Shown here: in pieces, positions 1 to 11,310 of the stretch | Position numbering within the stretch: the first letter of the stretch is position 1 | How the letters are laid out: each line of letters opens with the position of its first letter | Assembly: GCA_022496205.1 (NCBI GenBank) | Contig: WTXD01000094.1 | Span: 1 to 64,000 of the forward strand | From: Gloeopeniophorella convolvens | Taxonomy: Eukaryota; Basidiomycota; Agaricomycetes; Russulales | DNA length: 64,000 bases | Direction: 5' to 3' | Position numbers and translations under genes: made by a program | The notes under the pieces: model-generated | What the model was told of the DNA's origin: nothing | Databases searched by the model: none | What the model saw: the letters and a program-made list of their open reading frames with translations, nothing else

Positions 1-675
1 GAGGATCTGCGAGGCAGTCCTGAATCGCCCGCGCGTGAGCGATGCGCTAGGTGCGGGCAGAACGCAAGAGAACTCACTGAGCTTGCTCCTCGGCGAAGCC
101 GTCGTGCACCTCGACGGACGATGACACCCCAGGGAAGAGAGAAGAGTCGAGGGTCTCGAGCTCGAACTTCCCGTCAGTCAGATCCGCTTCGCTGAAAGCG
201 GTACCAGTAAACGCCCACCCGGCACGAGAGAGAAGAGAAGTACGTACAAGCTAGTCGGATCGGTGCCCTGGTGGGCCACAATAACGGTGCTCTGCGCTGG
301 ATCCCAACCTACATACCCTATGAAGTGTCGTCATAAGCGCGATGTTTCGCATGGCCATCACCAAACACTCACAGTACTGGATGTCGGTTCCATCTCCACC
401 AGAGGCAACGGGCTGGAAACTCGGATTGGCCTGGCAGTTCGCTGCATAGTGCAGTGTGAGTATCGTAACACTGATCTGATGGGATGCGAACGCGTACCTC
501 CACAGCTCCATGACGAAGTCTCGGACGCAGCGCAGTACGCCGCAGCTGCATACCACGTGTACGGTGTGTACGATGCAATCTGGCTCGAGGAGATCGTCGT
601 GATTGACTGCCGCTTAGCGGGGGCCGCAGCTGCAAGCCCCACCAGCGTTGTAAGAATGGCCAGACGAGATAGCAT
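1..675 (-). CDS. Secreted class 3 (fungal) lipase, 5' part only
   Basis: Extracellular triacylglycerol lipase of the fungal class 3 family; the gene runs off the left edge, so the catalytic part is missing. The start at 675 gives a hydrophobic signal peptide (MLSRLAILTTLVGLAAAA) followed by a KR processing site, as in the complete paralogue at 11311-12423. Exons read at about 675-498, 441-373, then an exon ending near 254 with VGWDP and VAHQGTDP (the region before the oxyanion site), an exon with DSSLFPG and VHDGFAEEQA, and the start of another at 1-19. Introns are short GT-AG. Every piece aligns in order with the 11.3 kb lipase. No stop or frameshift is seen. The nucleophile-elbow exon would lie outside the window. 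Confidence 0.85.
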
Positions 676-1579
676 TGCGGGATACCAGGCTACAACGGTG
701 GTCCGAGAGATAGCGCGAGGCAATGAGACAACCAACGCTGGGCTGCAGCCATGAACGCGCTGTCGTCCTTTATGTGTGCGAGCACAACGGTGTTCGTTCG
801 GGGAAATCGGCGCGCTCTGACAGATGGAAGCTGAACTGAACGCGTGGTTAGTAGGATGTTTGTCAAGCAGCGTCGGGCGCGTGGGCAGTTGTATCGCTGA
901 CGCGCGGGACCGATGCGGAAGTTAATCATGCGGGAGCATGCGTCCCGCTACGTTTCGTCGCTGCTTTGTGGTACGAGATCAATATTGCGAACCCCATTCG
1001 TCGGCGACAAGCTCGGGACCACCTGTTCGTTACTTCGTTTCTGTGACAACGCCAGCAAGGAGGAGAACTGGGTTCAGATGGGTTCAGATGGGATCGCATT
1101 TGTGTGGAGCAAGGCGCCGATAGGAAGCGCGGGGCCGCGTGTTGGTCACGGTGCCGTGGGGTCACGTCTGAACGGGAAGCCTTCTATGTGAATTAGCCGC
1201 TATCGATACACTCGTCTTGCACTGATTTCTCAACGAACGCTCTCCAGGTCAATAGCTCTTGAATGCATGACCAGAAATCACAGGATATTGTCGTTCGGGT
1301 ACACCTTGAAGCAGTGCTAATTTTAGACGTGACCAATCTTATGACATCCTGACTGGGCTGGTCCAGCGTAGCGCCTTGATCACTGCGAGCAGCGGCTCCA
1401 GCTCAACCATTTGGAAACTTCAGTTCAACAGGGCGCACGATAGGACATGTCTCACATAGGATACAGCCGTCGATCATTGTGGCTCGTCGAACCCGTTATT
1501 CTGCACACGGTTCGTGAGGGCTCGTTGCTGCAGGTTGGTATCCATGTATTGAAGTGGTACACGTAGAAACAAATGGCGT
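676..1579. other. Intergenic, no gene recognised
   Basis: This lies between the lipase start and the 3' end of the FMP52-like gene. Short open frames on both strands show no recognisable motif and no consistent intron pattern. One small direct duplication (GGTTCAGATG twice) lies near 1072-1092. Confidence 0.6.
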
Positions 1580-2631
1580 TTAATGTGCCAAGAACACAGC
1601 ACCCTTGTTGTCGATAGTGGTAAAGTTCCTTCCGCCCCAGCTCGCCTGCGTCGCGCGAGCATCGGCGGGAAGCCCGTGTGTGCCCTGCGCACCAGCGGTG
1701 CAAAGGCTCTTTGCAAGTTTGTCTACCTAACGTCGTCACAGTGCATCAGAATACCGACATGGTCCTGGAATTGGCGACGTACAGCAATCTGAAAGCGAGG
1801 ACTGAACCATGAGAGCGCTCCGGTGACTCCCCTACGAGACCAAAGGTGTTAAAGAACATGACTCGTGGACCAAGGTAGGCGACGCACAGGGCAATAGACT
1901 CAACGAAGCGCCCCTCGGGTCGCGTCACATTCGCAAGCATGGACGGGCGGAAGATGATGGTGTCCTTGTAACCGACTTCGGCGAGCGCCTGTTCCGTCAG
2001 TCCCTTGCTGCGCAGATACAGCGAGGATGCTTTTGGGTCAGCCATGACGACCTCGAGAGGCGAGGTAAGTGCACGCGGTGAGCTGTAATGAAACGCAACG
2101 TACAGAGACGTAGACCAGCCGTTGATCCGCATCCGATTTGGCTGCCTTCGCAGCATTCACGACGTATCTGGATGGAGGACACACATAAGTCGGAGGGAAA
2201 CGAAAGACCCCGTGCGTGTTACACGCACTCTCTATCGATCTTTTCGAAGCTTTCCGGCGAGCCTGCCGTCCGCAGGGTCGTGCCCATGCTGCATACGTGC
2301 CATGCTCAGGCCAGGGGTGCAAGACATAGGCCAACGACGTACGCAACAAATACCACGTCCCATTTCCCTTCCTTCAGCCCTGCCTCGTCGAGTCGCTCAT
2401 AGTTGATGACTTTCTGCTCGAGCTTGCTGCTCGCCCCAGTCGGAAGGTCGGCCTCAGCTGTGACACGCCGGCCGGCTTCGCAGACGCGGCTGTAGTCCGG
2501 AGATGCAAGGAGTTCGCGCAGGAGATAACGACCGGTTTGGCCCGTCGCGCCGAGTATCAGGGCAGTGTTCGAGGCTGGATCCGGGGTGAGAAAGGGGGGC
2601 CTGAGCTGGTCCGGAGGTACGTACCGGGCAT
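1580..2631 (-). CDS. FMP52-like NAD(P)-binding protein (atypical SDR)
   Basis: Matches the fungal FMP52/HTATIP2-like family, small Rossmann-fold proteins that in yeast associate with the mitochondrial outer membrane; the substrate is unknown. A 7-nt first exon (ATGCCCG, 2631-2625) splices to 2574. The product then reads SNTALILGATGQTGR, a glycine-rich dinucleotide loop, and EAGRRVTAEADLPTG. Later exons give FEKIDRE, YVVNAAKAAKS, LVYVS, then LYLRSKGLTE (a YxxxK pair) and DTIIFRPSMLANVTRPEGR. The last exon starts VDKLAKSLCTAG and ends NKGAVFLAH with TAA at 1580-1582. At least five short introns are needed and all have GT-AG ends. The tiny first exon decides the start: the uninterrupted frame from that ATG meets a stop. 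The exact limits of the two middle introns are less certain. Confidence 0.82.
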
Positions 2632-3359
2632 GTTTAGTGCCTCGGCTTCAGAAGCTATGTGATGTAGTTCTGGGGGCTGTTGAGGGGTCGGTATAAGTAG
2701 GTCCTGGGAGTATGGGTGATGTTGCCGGCAGTGGCCCGGGTAGTGATGCCATTTATTGCTTGCTCGGACGCCGGCAGGGAGGCTGGCGCGTCAGAGCGGC
2801 ATCGCGGTGCCTGACGAAACTTGCAGGCAGACATTATACTGATATTAAAACACGGGAAGAGTGGATGTTTGACAAAGACACCATTGGTGGCAAACCCCAC
2901 GCAGAGTCCAAAGCGGCCCCATGTTCGAGTGCAGCTTCAAAAACCCGGAGTTCGCCGCCTTCCGCGACTATCTACTCAGTTAGGCCTTGGACGATGGACT
3001 GCTCAATCAGTGCCTCTCGCGTCCTTTTCCGAGCTACCCACGCTTCTATTGAACCAGATATGTACACAGTTTAGGGCCCCGGAAGGCTGGGACTATAGTG
3101 TGGCATCCCAGAACTGGGCTAATAGCAGTAGCCTATAGGCCTCGGTGGTAATAGCGGACCCGGGAAGATAGCCGTTCCGGACGTTATACTTACTAGGGGC
3201 AGGTTGGGGGCAGGTCTGAAACGCCGCGTAGGCTGTAGGTATGTAGTGGGTCAAAATAACATCCATAAATCATGTCAGCTTCCATCTGGTCCACCAGCTG
3301 ACGCTCAATCGGGGTATCAAAGTAGCTAGCACGAGAGCATCGCTGGAAGAACGGGCGCA
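2632..3359. other. Intergenic; possible weak gene remnant on plus strand
   Basis: Between the FMP52-like gene and the first GH5 gene. The plus strand has short open stretches (for example ending RAPEGWDYSVASQNWANSSSL at 3138, and MFECSFKNPEFAAFRDYLLS before a TAG near 2982) that look slightly protein-like but are broken by stops and match no family I know. This may be a remnant or chance. Confidence 0.35.
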
Positions 3360-5685
3360 TCAATATGAAAGGCGCCTTTTATGAAGTTTTTGCCCTCTAG
3401 AGGCGTGGCGCGCGGAAATGGGGAACGATGCATCTCGGCGTTTAGTGTTTTGGGTGGTCCCAGTAGCGGAGATGTTCCGGTAAGGATCGCATACATGTGG
3501 GTCGTGAAGCTGCGATGGGTCTTGGGTGAAATAGTTGCGGTCAAGAGCTTCGAAATATGACCTTGCGCAGCGGTCAAACGCCTGCTTCTATTTCACGGAG
3601 CTTAATAAATAGACTCACCATTGCCGAGCGAGATCACCAGCGAGGGTCGACTTCTCAATCTTGAAGTTCCAGAACTAGACCTTCGTGTAAGACGCAGAGC
3701 ATCCAGTGTAGTAAACGGGGATATACGCACAAGCCATCCAGCTCCTTGGCTGTACACGAGCTTCTGAGCGTCAGCCCACTTTCTCAAGAAGTCATCCGTT
3801 GCGTTGAACTGAGTAGAGAGCGCCCATTCCCCGAACCACATAGGCGAATCACCTGCAGCTTCGTCCTTCTGAACAGTTGGGCGGTCTATAGGAAAGGATT
3901 TTCAGTGGCAGCCGTGATTGGTAGCGTACATGCGAGACTCACTACAAAGATTTTGCAAGTAAGCATCCGGATCAGCGGATGCAGCGACACCCTATCAGAT
4001 GACTCTTGATCAGAAGACGGTCAGATTCACGGAGATGGTCGACTTACACCGAAGCTGCAAAGCGAGTTCAGATTCAAAGGTGGAGGTATCAGAAGTATGG
4101 GATGACGTGAGAGCAAGGCTAACCTGTAGTACAAATGGTCGTCGTATGACTGAGGTCCGATGGCCGCGTCGGCAGGGTTCGAAGGGCTATCATGCTGCCA
4201 CAGGACATCCATGAAGCTAATAAAATGATCTCTGTCAGTTCCATACACCGATGGGGACACGGAGTACAGACTTCGTCGTCAGTGGTGCACGTCCGCGACC
4301 AGCGCCGAATTTCAGAGGGCCAAGCTGCTTGGAGAGATCCAACAGAATTGGTATGGCCTCCGTTATAGCCTTGACAGAAGCGCTGGCATTGCTGAACAGA
4401 CCCGAGTTGTCAGTGGTGCAGGCATGGGCAAATATCGCGCTCATGTCAGAGCTCGCGGGTGCACTTCCCAGAGAAGGATACCCCGGCACCTCTATTCCAA
4501 GGAGCAGCTCGGTAGCGCGGACGGTTCTGACAAAGTTTTTCTGGACTGCCAGATGGTCAGTCCCGAGCACACGGGCACAAGCATTATGACAGACTCACAG
4601 TCGCCATAGCCGGGCGTTTTCGCGGCATCCATGATTGGCTCGTTCGCTGCCTGAAGAGAGAAGACGCTCTCGAAGTTCGGATGTGTATGGGAAAGGACAG
4701 TCATGACAACCGTCCAAGTCAGCGCGCGACCATAGTTGTAGACCGTCTAGTAGCTGCACGTCGGTACTATACTTGAGCGCATGGCAAGTATGCACGCACG
4801 TAGAACTGAACATCTGAGGTGCAGCTATTGCACGGCGTCATAAGCCATCTGAAACACGGAATGCTATGACTACGCACTTTCCAGTGAACATTTGTCCAGG
4901 GGTTTGTACGCCGGGGAGCGCGTGGTGGTCTAAAATGGCTTGAATTCCAGCATCACGGAGCATCTTGAGACCGTTTGACTAGGTAACCCAAGTAAGATTC
5001 CGTAAGGTCTACGGTGAAAACGGAGGTACCAAGAACTCAATGCCCCCTCGCGGATAGTGCTCCGTGCGACGATCAACAAGATCCTCAACGATCCAGTAAC
5101 CAAGCTAAGGGACGAGCTATCAACGCCAGGCCAAAATAGAAAGACCGATGTACGTGCCGGAACGCGGACGGTATTCATCCCGGCACCCTTGAGTTTGTCT
5201 ACGTCATCCTGCGTAAACCAGGTAGACCTGGTAATGCTGTCAAATACCTCAGGGTGGTACGGGAAATTTATGAAGCGCACCAGTGCTCGGCGAACTTTTG
5301 ATCAACGGTGTTGGGGTATGCAGCCGCGAATGCCCTTAAAGAGACCGCATTTGGGAAACAAGACGCGCCCGAGTGATATGAACTCACGACTCAGTGGCGA
5401 TGCAGGTAGAACAGTCATTACAGATCTGACCTCCCATGTCAATCCAACCTGCAAGGACGATGATATTTGAATCTTGGGTACGGATAAAACCAGACGACAC
5501 ATACCTTGCGGAAGCATCCAAGGCTCCAAAACGAGCCTTAACCCTGAATAAGATTTACAGTAGCACCGCCGAGGATAAACCAATCACCAGGAGCCTAGGT
5601 TGGTACCATAGATCTTTTTCGGAGCTGCAGCGCCTACGGAGCGGAGGAGAGCAAGTGCATAGATTGAAAGAGCGAAGAGCTGCAT
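3360..5685 (-). CDS. Exo-beta-1,3-glucanase, GH5_9, tandem copy 1
   Basis: Secreted glucan 1,3-beta-glucosidase that trims beta-1,3-glucan of the fungal wall or storage glucan. The start at 5685 gives a signal peptide (MQLFALSIYALALLRSVGAAA) followed by PKKIYGTNLGSW. In order I read LVLEPWMLPQ, TRSTWFTQDDVDKLKGAGMNTVRVP, LGYWIVEDLVDRRTEHYPRGG, DHHALPGVQTPGQMFTG, then AANEPIMD with the acid/base Glu of the NEP motif, SPMWFGEWALSTQFNATDD with the nucleophile Glu, GAGWLFWNFKIEKST, and a last exon SYFEALDRNYFTQDP. TGA is at 3360-3362. Many short introns. One oddity: the intron after MNTVRVP keeps frame only with a GC donor (5157-5156), where copy 2 has GTGAGT. The C-terminus is short and basic, without the Ser/Thr tail of copy 2. 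Confidence 0.88.
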
Positions 5686-6446
5686 TGGGGGCTGCACGCT
5701 GGCCACGGAATTGGTGGAAGAAAGTGGAAGGGGGGATCTCGACGTCGGAGGCGGCTGCGCTGTTGCCTATGTATATGTCACGTCGCCCAGCGGCTAGACT
5801 TAATATTGCACCGGATCAGGATAGTACGGCGTGCGAGCGGAGTGCTCTGCATCCAGCGTGTCAAGCTAAGTATTGAGTGACGTTGTAAAGTTTGGATGCC
5901 AAGTTATGGGATCTTACGATCACAGCCGAGATGATATTCAAGCTGGCGGTGGCATCCACTGTACGGCTGAGTCAGTGACTCGAGTAGATCTGCCATGACT
6001 TCGTGAAGGGCGCCATGGTGCAGCTCGCCAGGGGCAGGCTTGCTCTTGAAATCAAACAAGCATCTTCGACCCGTGGATGGTCCCTTGGTGAACAGTGTTA
6101 GCTGGTTGGATCACTCACTGACCCCAGTGGCGCGATGTCAAGATCGAATATTGCTTTCGGGCGCTCAAAATCGCCGCTAGAAGCTCACGTGGGCGCGGAG
6201 CCAAGAACGGCCTGGCCAGCTTGGGCCAGCTTCCATTCAGTCGAGTACATAGCGTTTCATGTCAGTCGTCGTCGAAGGCATGATGTTACGATACAAGCTG
6301 CTAGACCCTTTTATATCGCCACTTCACACGACCTATGCTCACTACTGTCGGATCTTTGAACTACGCACCTGCCCAAATATAAGACACGAAACAGAGATAC
6401 CCAAACACACCAGACACGGGAGAAAAAAAAAAACCCAGAAAATGGA
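5686..6446. other. Intergenic between the two GH5 genes
   Basis: This holds the promoter of GH5 copy 1 and the 3' end region of copy 2. No exon with recognisable motifs is seen on either strand. A run of ten A's lies near 6423-6432. Confidence 0.6.
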
Positions 6447-8838
6447 CTACGCGTGCGAAGAGGAAGAGTTGAATGGTGCTGTCGACACAGAGGGAGAAGG
6501 TCCTGTGGGGGTTGTAGACGCTTTGCTTGTGGAAGGTTCTGTCGACGAGGTTTGAACGGCCGTGGAGCTGGCCGAAGTGGAGATCGTGCTGGAGGTGGTG
6601 GAGGCGGTGGTGGCAGTGGCGATAGCAGTGGTGGTGGTTGTGGTGGCAGTGGCAGCAGTGGTTGTAGTGGCAGTGGCGGTGGTAGCAGTGGCAGTGGTGG
6701 TGGTGGAGGTAGTGGTGGCATTCCCTATGTATGGGTCGCAAACCTGAGGATTGTGGACCTTTGACGGATCCTGCGTGAAGTAACCTCTCTCAAGTCCCTC
6801 GAAATAGGACCTACGAATCTCGTAAATCAACTTGAGCCCCGGTCCAAGACCTTTACTACGTACCACTGACGGCCCAGATCCCCTGCTTGATCCGAAGTTT
6901 CGACCTTGAAGTTCCAGAACTGCAATTCCTTCATAAACTACATGTAAATCGCTCGCCGTAGGGACTCACATCCATCCAACCCCTTGACTGTATGCGAGTT
7001 TCTGGGCATCGGCCCACATGAACAGGAAATCATCGGTTGCATCGAATTGCGTCGTAACAGCCCATTCTCCAAACCACAGTGGCGAGTTACCAACTGCAGC
7101 GTCGTCTTGTACGCGTTGAAGGTCTGTACGTGATTGCGTTAGAGGTGTGCTGGATGAAGAGTCTGTGGACATACTGCAGATGCTGCGCATGTATGCATCC
7201 GGGTTTGCATCGGCTACGCCCTAAGAGATAATGAGTACCTGGGTTGCTGGTGGAGTACACGGACGCCACATACACCAAAACTATAAGCATCAAATTAGCA
7301 AGTTGCAGAAAGAACGTCTGGGTCAAACCGACCTGTAGTAGAGGTGATTGTCGTATGCTTGAGGACCGATCGCAGCCGCCGCAGGGTTGGCGGGATTGTT
7401 GTGCTGCCAGTTGATATCCATAATATTGGTCGTCAAAGCAGAGCGTCCTCTAGCAGCTGTGGGGTCTAGAATGCTGAATCCCAACTCAGGAGCCATCCTT
7501 ATCAGGATTGGGATCGCCTGTGCCACGGCCTTGACAGCCGCGCTGTTTGGTATAAAAATCCCGGAGCTGCCTGCGGTCTGCGCGTGAGCGAAAGCAACAG
7601 TCAAGTTGGCTCCCGAGGGCGGTTTGATTTCGGCGTGTCCCGGAACAGAAATGCCAAGAAGCAGCTCGGCAGCTCGAACTGTCTGGACGAAGTTCTTTTG
7701 GACTAAGCGAGGAGAATATATCAGCAAAGGGACTTAGTTTGAGTTTAGCAGACGAACATTCGCCATAACCAGGCGTCTGAGAGGCATCCATTATAGGCTC
7801 GTTGACCGCCTCGATAGCGAAGACGGTAGAAAAATCGGGGTGCAGGTGAGATAATATGGTCATGACTGCTGTCCAAGTCAAAGCGCGCCCGTAATTATAA
7901 TCGGTCTAGTATGGATAGGTTAGCTTTTTCGGTCAATGCCAAGGTTCATTGGCTCACATAGAATTGCACGTCCGACGTGCAACTGATTCAAGTGAGCCCA
8001 CCTCACTTGCGAAAAATGTTTCAACACTCACTTTCCTGTGAACATCTGTCCTGGGGTTTGTACCCCGGGAAGTGCATGGTGGTCAAGAATGGCTTGGATC
8101 CCAGCGTCCTTGAGCATTTTGAGACCGTTCGTCTGCCAATTTGGATGCCTCAGTGAACAAATATCCCATGAAAGCGAACGGGATGTTTACTAGATATTTG
8201 ATCCCTCCGCGCGGGAAAGCCTCGTTTGGTCGATCTACAAGAGCCTCGACAATCCAATAGCCGAGCTTGGTGGTGGTTTAGAATGCGTGGTATATATGTG
8301 AGATAGAAACTCACTGGGATCCGGGCAGTATTTATCCCCGCAGCCTTCAGCTTGTTCACATCATCTTGCGTGAACCAGGTAGCCCTGACACCACGTTAGA
8401 GCGACATACACCGATCCAAAGAGACGAAGCCTCACCAGTGCTGGGCGAACTTCTGGTCGACGGTATCTGGATACGCCTTTGCGAAAGCGCTGACATCCCA
8501 ATCAGACAATCGGACGGCTTTAGCGATAACTGTTAACTCACGACTCCGTGGCGATGCAGGTCGAACAATCGCTACAACTCTGGCCACCCATTGCCTCCCA
8601 TTCTACCGACAAAATTAGCCCCAAAGCAATAACATTGAGTGCCATTCGTCCAGGCACCCACCCGCTGGGAGCATCCATGCTTCCAGTACTAGCCTGAATA
8701 CCGCGTCAGAATCATCGAGAGCCTGAAGGATGCACTGACTAACCATGAACCAAGGTTGACACCGTAAATTTTCTTGGGAGAAGCTGCCGCGGATTGCAGG
8801 AACCCCAAGGCCGCGAGAGCAAGGAGTGAGAAGCGCAT
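6447..8838 (-). CDS. Exo-beta-1,3-glucanase, GH5_9, tandem copy 2, with Thr/Ser/Ala-rich tail
   Basis: Paralogue of the neighbouring gene, same strand. The start at 8838 gives a signal peptide (MRFSLLALAALGFLQSAAA) then SPKKIYGVNLGSW, spliced to LVLEAWMLP. Further exons give KAAGINTARIP joined through a normal GTGAGT intron to LGYWIVEALVDR, then DHHALPGVQTPGQMF, EAVNEPIMDASQTPGYGEC (acid/base Glu in NEP), LWFGEWAVTTQFDATDD (nucleophile Glu), YSQGVGWM and YFEGLERGYFTQDP. After the catalytic domain comes a tail of about 100 residues made almost only of Thr, Ala, Ser and Pro, ending SSSSHA with TAG at 6447-6449. The tail is probably an O-glycosylated stalk; no GPI signal is visible. Function as for copy 1. 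Confidence 0.9.
6560..6722 (-). repeat. Imprecise ACC-type triplet tract coding the GH5 tail
   Basis: The plus strand is a degenerate run of GTGGTG, GGCAGTG and related units; on the coding strand it gives runs of ACC, ACT and GCC. It is in frame with the GH5 copy 2 C-terminus and absent from copy 1, so it probably expanded after the tandem duplication. Confidence 0.8.
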
Positions 8839-8871
8839 ATCGACTTGGAGGGTACTGAACAGAGAAAAACC

Positions 8872-8882
8872 TCCTTAAATAC
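8872..8882 (-). promoter_or_regulatory. TATA-like element of GH5 copy 2
   Basis: The minus strand reads GTATTTAAGG about 40 nt before the ATG at 8838. Position and sequence fit a short-leader TATA promoter; no experimental support. Confidence 0.4.
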
Positions 8883-10044
8883 CCTTCCACACCCTCGCGG
8901 AGCTGGCTGAGGAAGCAGCCTGAAGTCTGACCATGTGCCGAGGTGCGTCTCAGCACGAAGCATGCAGTCGACGTGGCTCGGCGTGGTCAGATCGGTGTGC
9001 GCCACGCGCTGGCGTACTCTGGCAGAGGTCAGGCGGCGAAGAGAGGGCGCGGGGTGCGGAGGTAGACACGCTCGTGACCGCGTTACTACCCGAATTGGGG
9101 CATTTTCCGGCGCGACCGCTTCGTTCATGCAGTGATGTCTGGCGGACGAGCCTCGATTCAGGATCACCATCCGCCGAAAATCATCAGAAGGAGGTATAAG
9201 GAAAAAATGCGACTTTACAGGGAGATGCCCTGAATACCTGACGAGTGCGACAAAGCCTGGGGTCGGGGATGTACACTGCCAGCGGGCGCAACGCGGTTTC
9301 CAAGCGATGTCCGAAATCTTGATAAAATACGCTCAGATCGCATAAAATCATAGTTAGCGGCCAGACGTTGAGGATATCGATGAAACCTATGAAATTCGTC
9401 AATCGCAACAGCTGAGCTTGAATTCTCATATTGCCCATTTGGATGGCATACCGGCGCCATCACCAGCACAAGAGCTTATCTGATCAGCCATGCGAGACTG
9501 CGGGTGATCCGTAGCAATAAAAAATATTACACTGTTGAGGATTGAACATAGGATGCACGTACCAAGTATGACGCGCTCCAATTACACCATTATAGCACAA
9601 CACACAATCCTCACATTGTACCATAAGTATAGCAGTTTGGGTATAGTTGGGTTCCTTTGGAAGCTATTCTGCATCCTCACCAGCTGGCCTCGACGCAATA
9701 ACAGAGCACGAGGGGGATCGAGGCACGCGGGGGACGTTTCGAGAACAACTGGGTGGGATTACACGCGTGCACAAGCGCGTGAGTCAGAATCGCATTGCGC
9801 TCGTAAATAATTAGTATGGACTGTCGATACGTCTTGAAAGAGTCTTCGTGTCTACTCTTGGGGCGCTAGGTGATAGGGAAGGGTGTCACGGAATGAGGTG
9901 GTGAGGAGGCAGCAGACGAGCAGGGGATGGAGCGAGGCGTGCCAGCCGTGGAGCGCGACTCAGTGCGATTCCAACAAAATCCGCTAAGTGCCAATCATCG
10001 TTGCGAAAACGAGATTTTGCATTGCTTGTGATCTGCGATGACGG

Positions 10045-10190
10045 GGAAATCTATGAGAAAAAGGTGCTATGATGATCGTGGCATATAAAAATCATGCTTG
10101 GGCCGCTAACGCGTGAACCTCGAGATTGAAATCGTCGAAACCCGACGATTTGTCCGGCTACTCTCGAAGACACCGGAAATCTATGAGAAA
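10045..10190. repeat. 16-bp direct repeat flanking a small hairpin
   Basis: GGAAATCTATGAGAAA occurs at 10045-10060 and again at 10175-10190. Between them, 10129-10151 forms a perfect 9-bp hairpin (AAATCGTCG / CGACGATTT) with a 5-nt loop. Function unknown; there is no adjacent gene. Confidence 0.6.
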
Positions 10191-11310
10191 TCGCGTTGCG
10201 CCCGCTGGCAGTGTAAGTCGCCGAAGAATGCCCATGAGGTGACTACGGTTGTCTACCAGTCGTCGTCCCGTAACACCGACGGAAGTGTTCCTCAAGATAG
10301 CCTGACTCGGAGCAAGAAAGAACTGTTGGCGCTACTTCTATTGGCGGTGTGGCCCAAGGCATGCTGTAAGATGACGAGGGCAAGATGAACGTTGACTTGA
10401 GGGAAGGTCCCGGGTTGGGGAGCCGGATTGCCGATACGATCATGATGGCCGTCGTGCTTACGTCAGACACGGAGATAGGCGGAATGGCACTCGGCGCCAC
10501 TCAGCGCGCGCCACTTCGCTCATCATCCAACTGCGCATGCTTGAACAGGCTTGAACGGGCTTGAACTGCTACCGCTAGTTGTGCCTGTTTGTGCCATCTT
10601 CTCCGAAAGGACAATTACAGCGCTCTAATGGTATGAGGACAAGTATACTCGCGTGACCGGCGCACCTCATGGTACCCTGGGTCCGTGATTGTCTCTGCGA
10701 CGTCCCGTGGGTAATGCCAGGTAAGTGCCAGGTAACGCCCCAACCTTGTTTGCTGACGGTTTCCGTAGTGTTGGAATATAGCCGCGGAATAGCCTGTCCA
10801 TCATCAACCCGCACCTTTATCTCCTGCCGTGCTTCCTTGACCCGCCGATCAGCAGGTATATCAGCTCGCATCTCGTGGGGCCCCGCAGGACCTCGTGATA
10901 CGAACCTCTTGATCTCTCTGGCCCGTGTTCTGTCGCTGCACCTTCTCCCTCTACCAGCCCCTACCCTGATCTCACGATGTCGCCGCCGCTTATACTTGGT
11001 TTCACGACCGCCTGCTCCCGAAGCGCTCCTCAGCTTCTTCCAAACGACGAACCGGACTGCTCCGGAAGAACTGTGCTATATCTGCCACCACATGGGGTGA
11101 TGCGTCACCTGCTGGGGGAAATCTTTGTATGCTATTGATAGTGGGGGCGAGATGGTCTCCTGCGCCATGTGCCAGTGCTTGGGGAACTCATGAAGACGCT
11201 CGGAACACTCGGAGACGATTGCCTCGTGCCATCCTTAAAAGCTCGCAGCCCTCCCTCCGGTTTCTGCACGGTGCTTCAGTCGCCCGCCCCCTCGTGGCCT
11301 ATTGTCTGCC

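Larger units (their letters stand above)
8839..11310. other. Long intergenic region, no gene recognised
   Basis: About 2.5 kb between the divergently transcribed GH5 copy 2 and the second lipase. A TATA-like element sits at 8872-8882 on the minus strand, ahead of the GH5 start. Open frames at 10243-10500, 10575-10871 and 10669-11100 overlap on opposite strands and show no family motif, so I do not call them. Small repeats are noted separately. Confidence 0.5.

Noticed and set aside
6453..6764. Plus-strand Gly/Val-rich open frames
   Set aside because: They are the complement of the GH5 copy 2 Thr/Ala tail; low-complexity triplets open all frames.
10575..11100. Arg-rich minus frame and a plus frame over the same DNA
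   Set aside because: No motif, no start context, no splice partners; they could be chance in GC-rich DNA.
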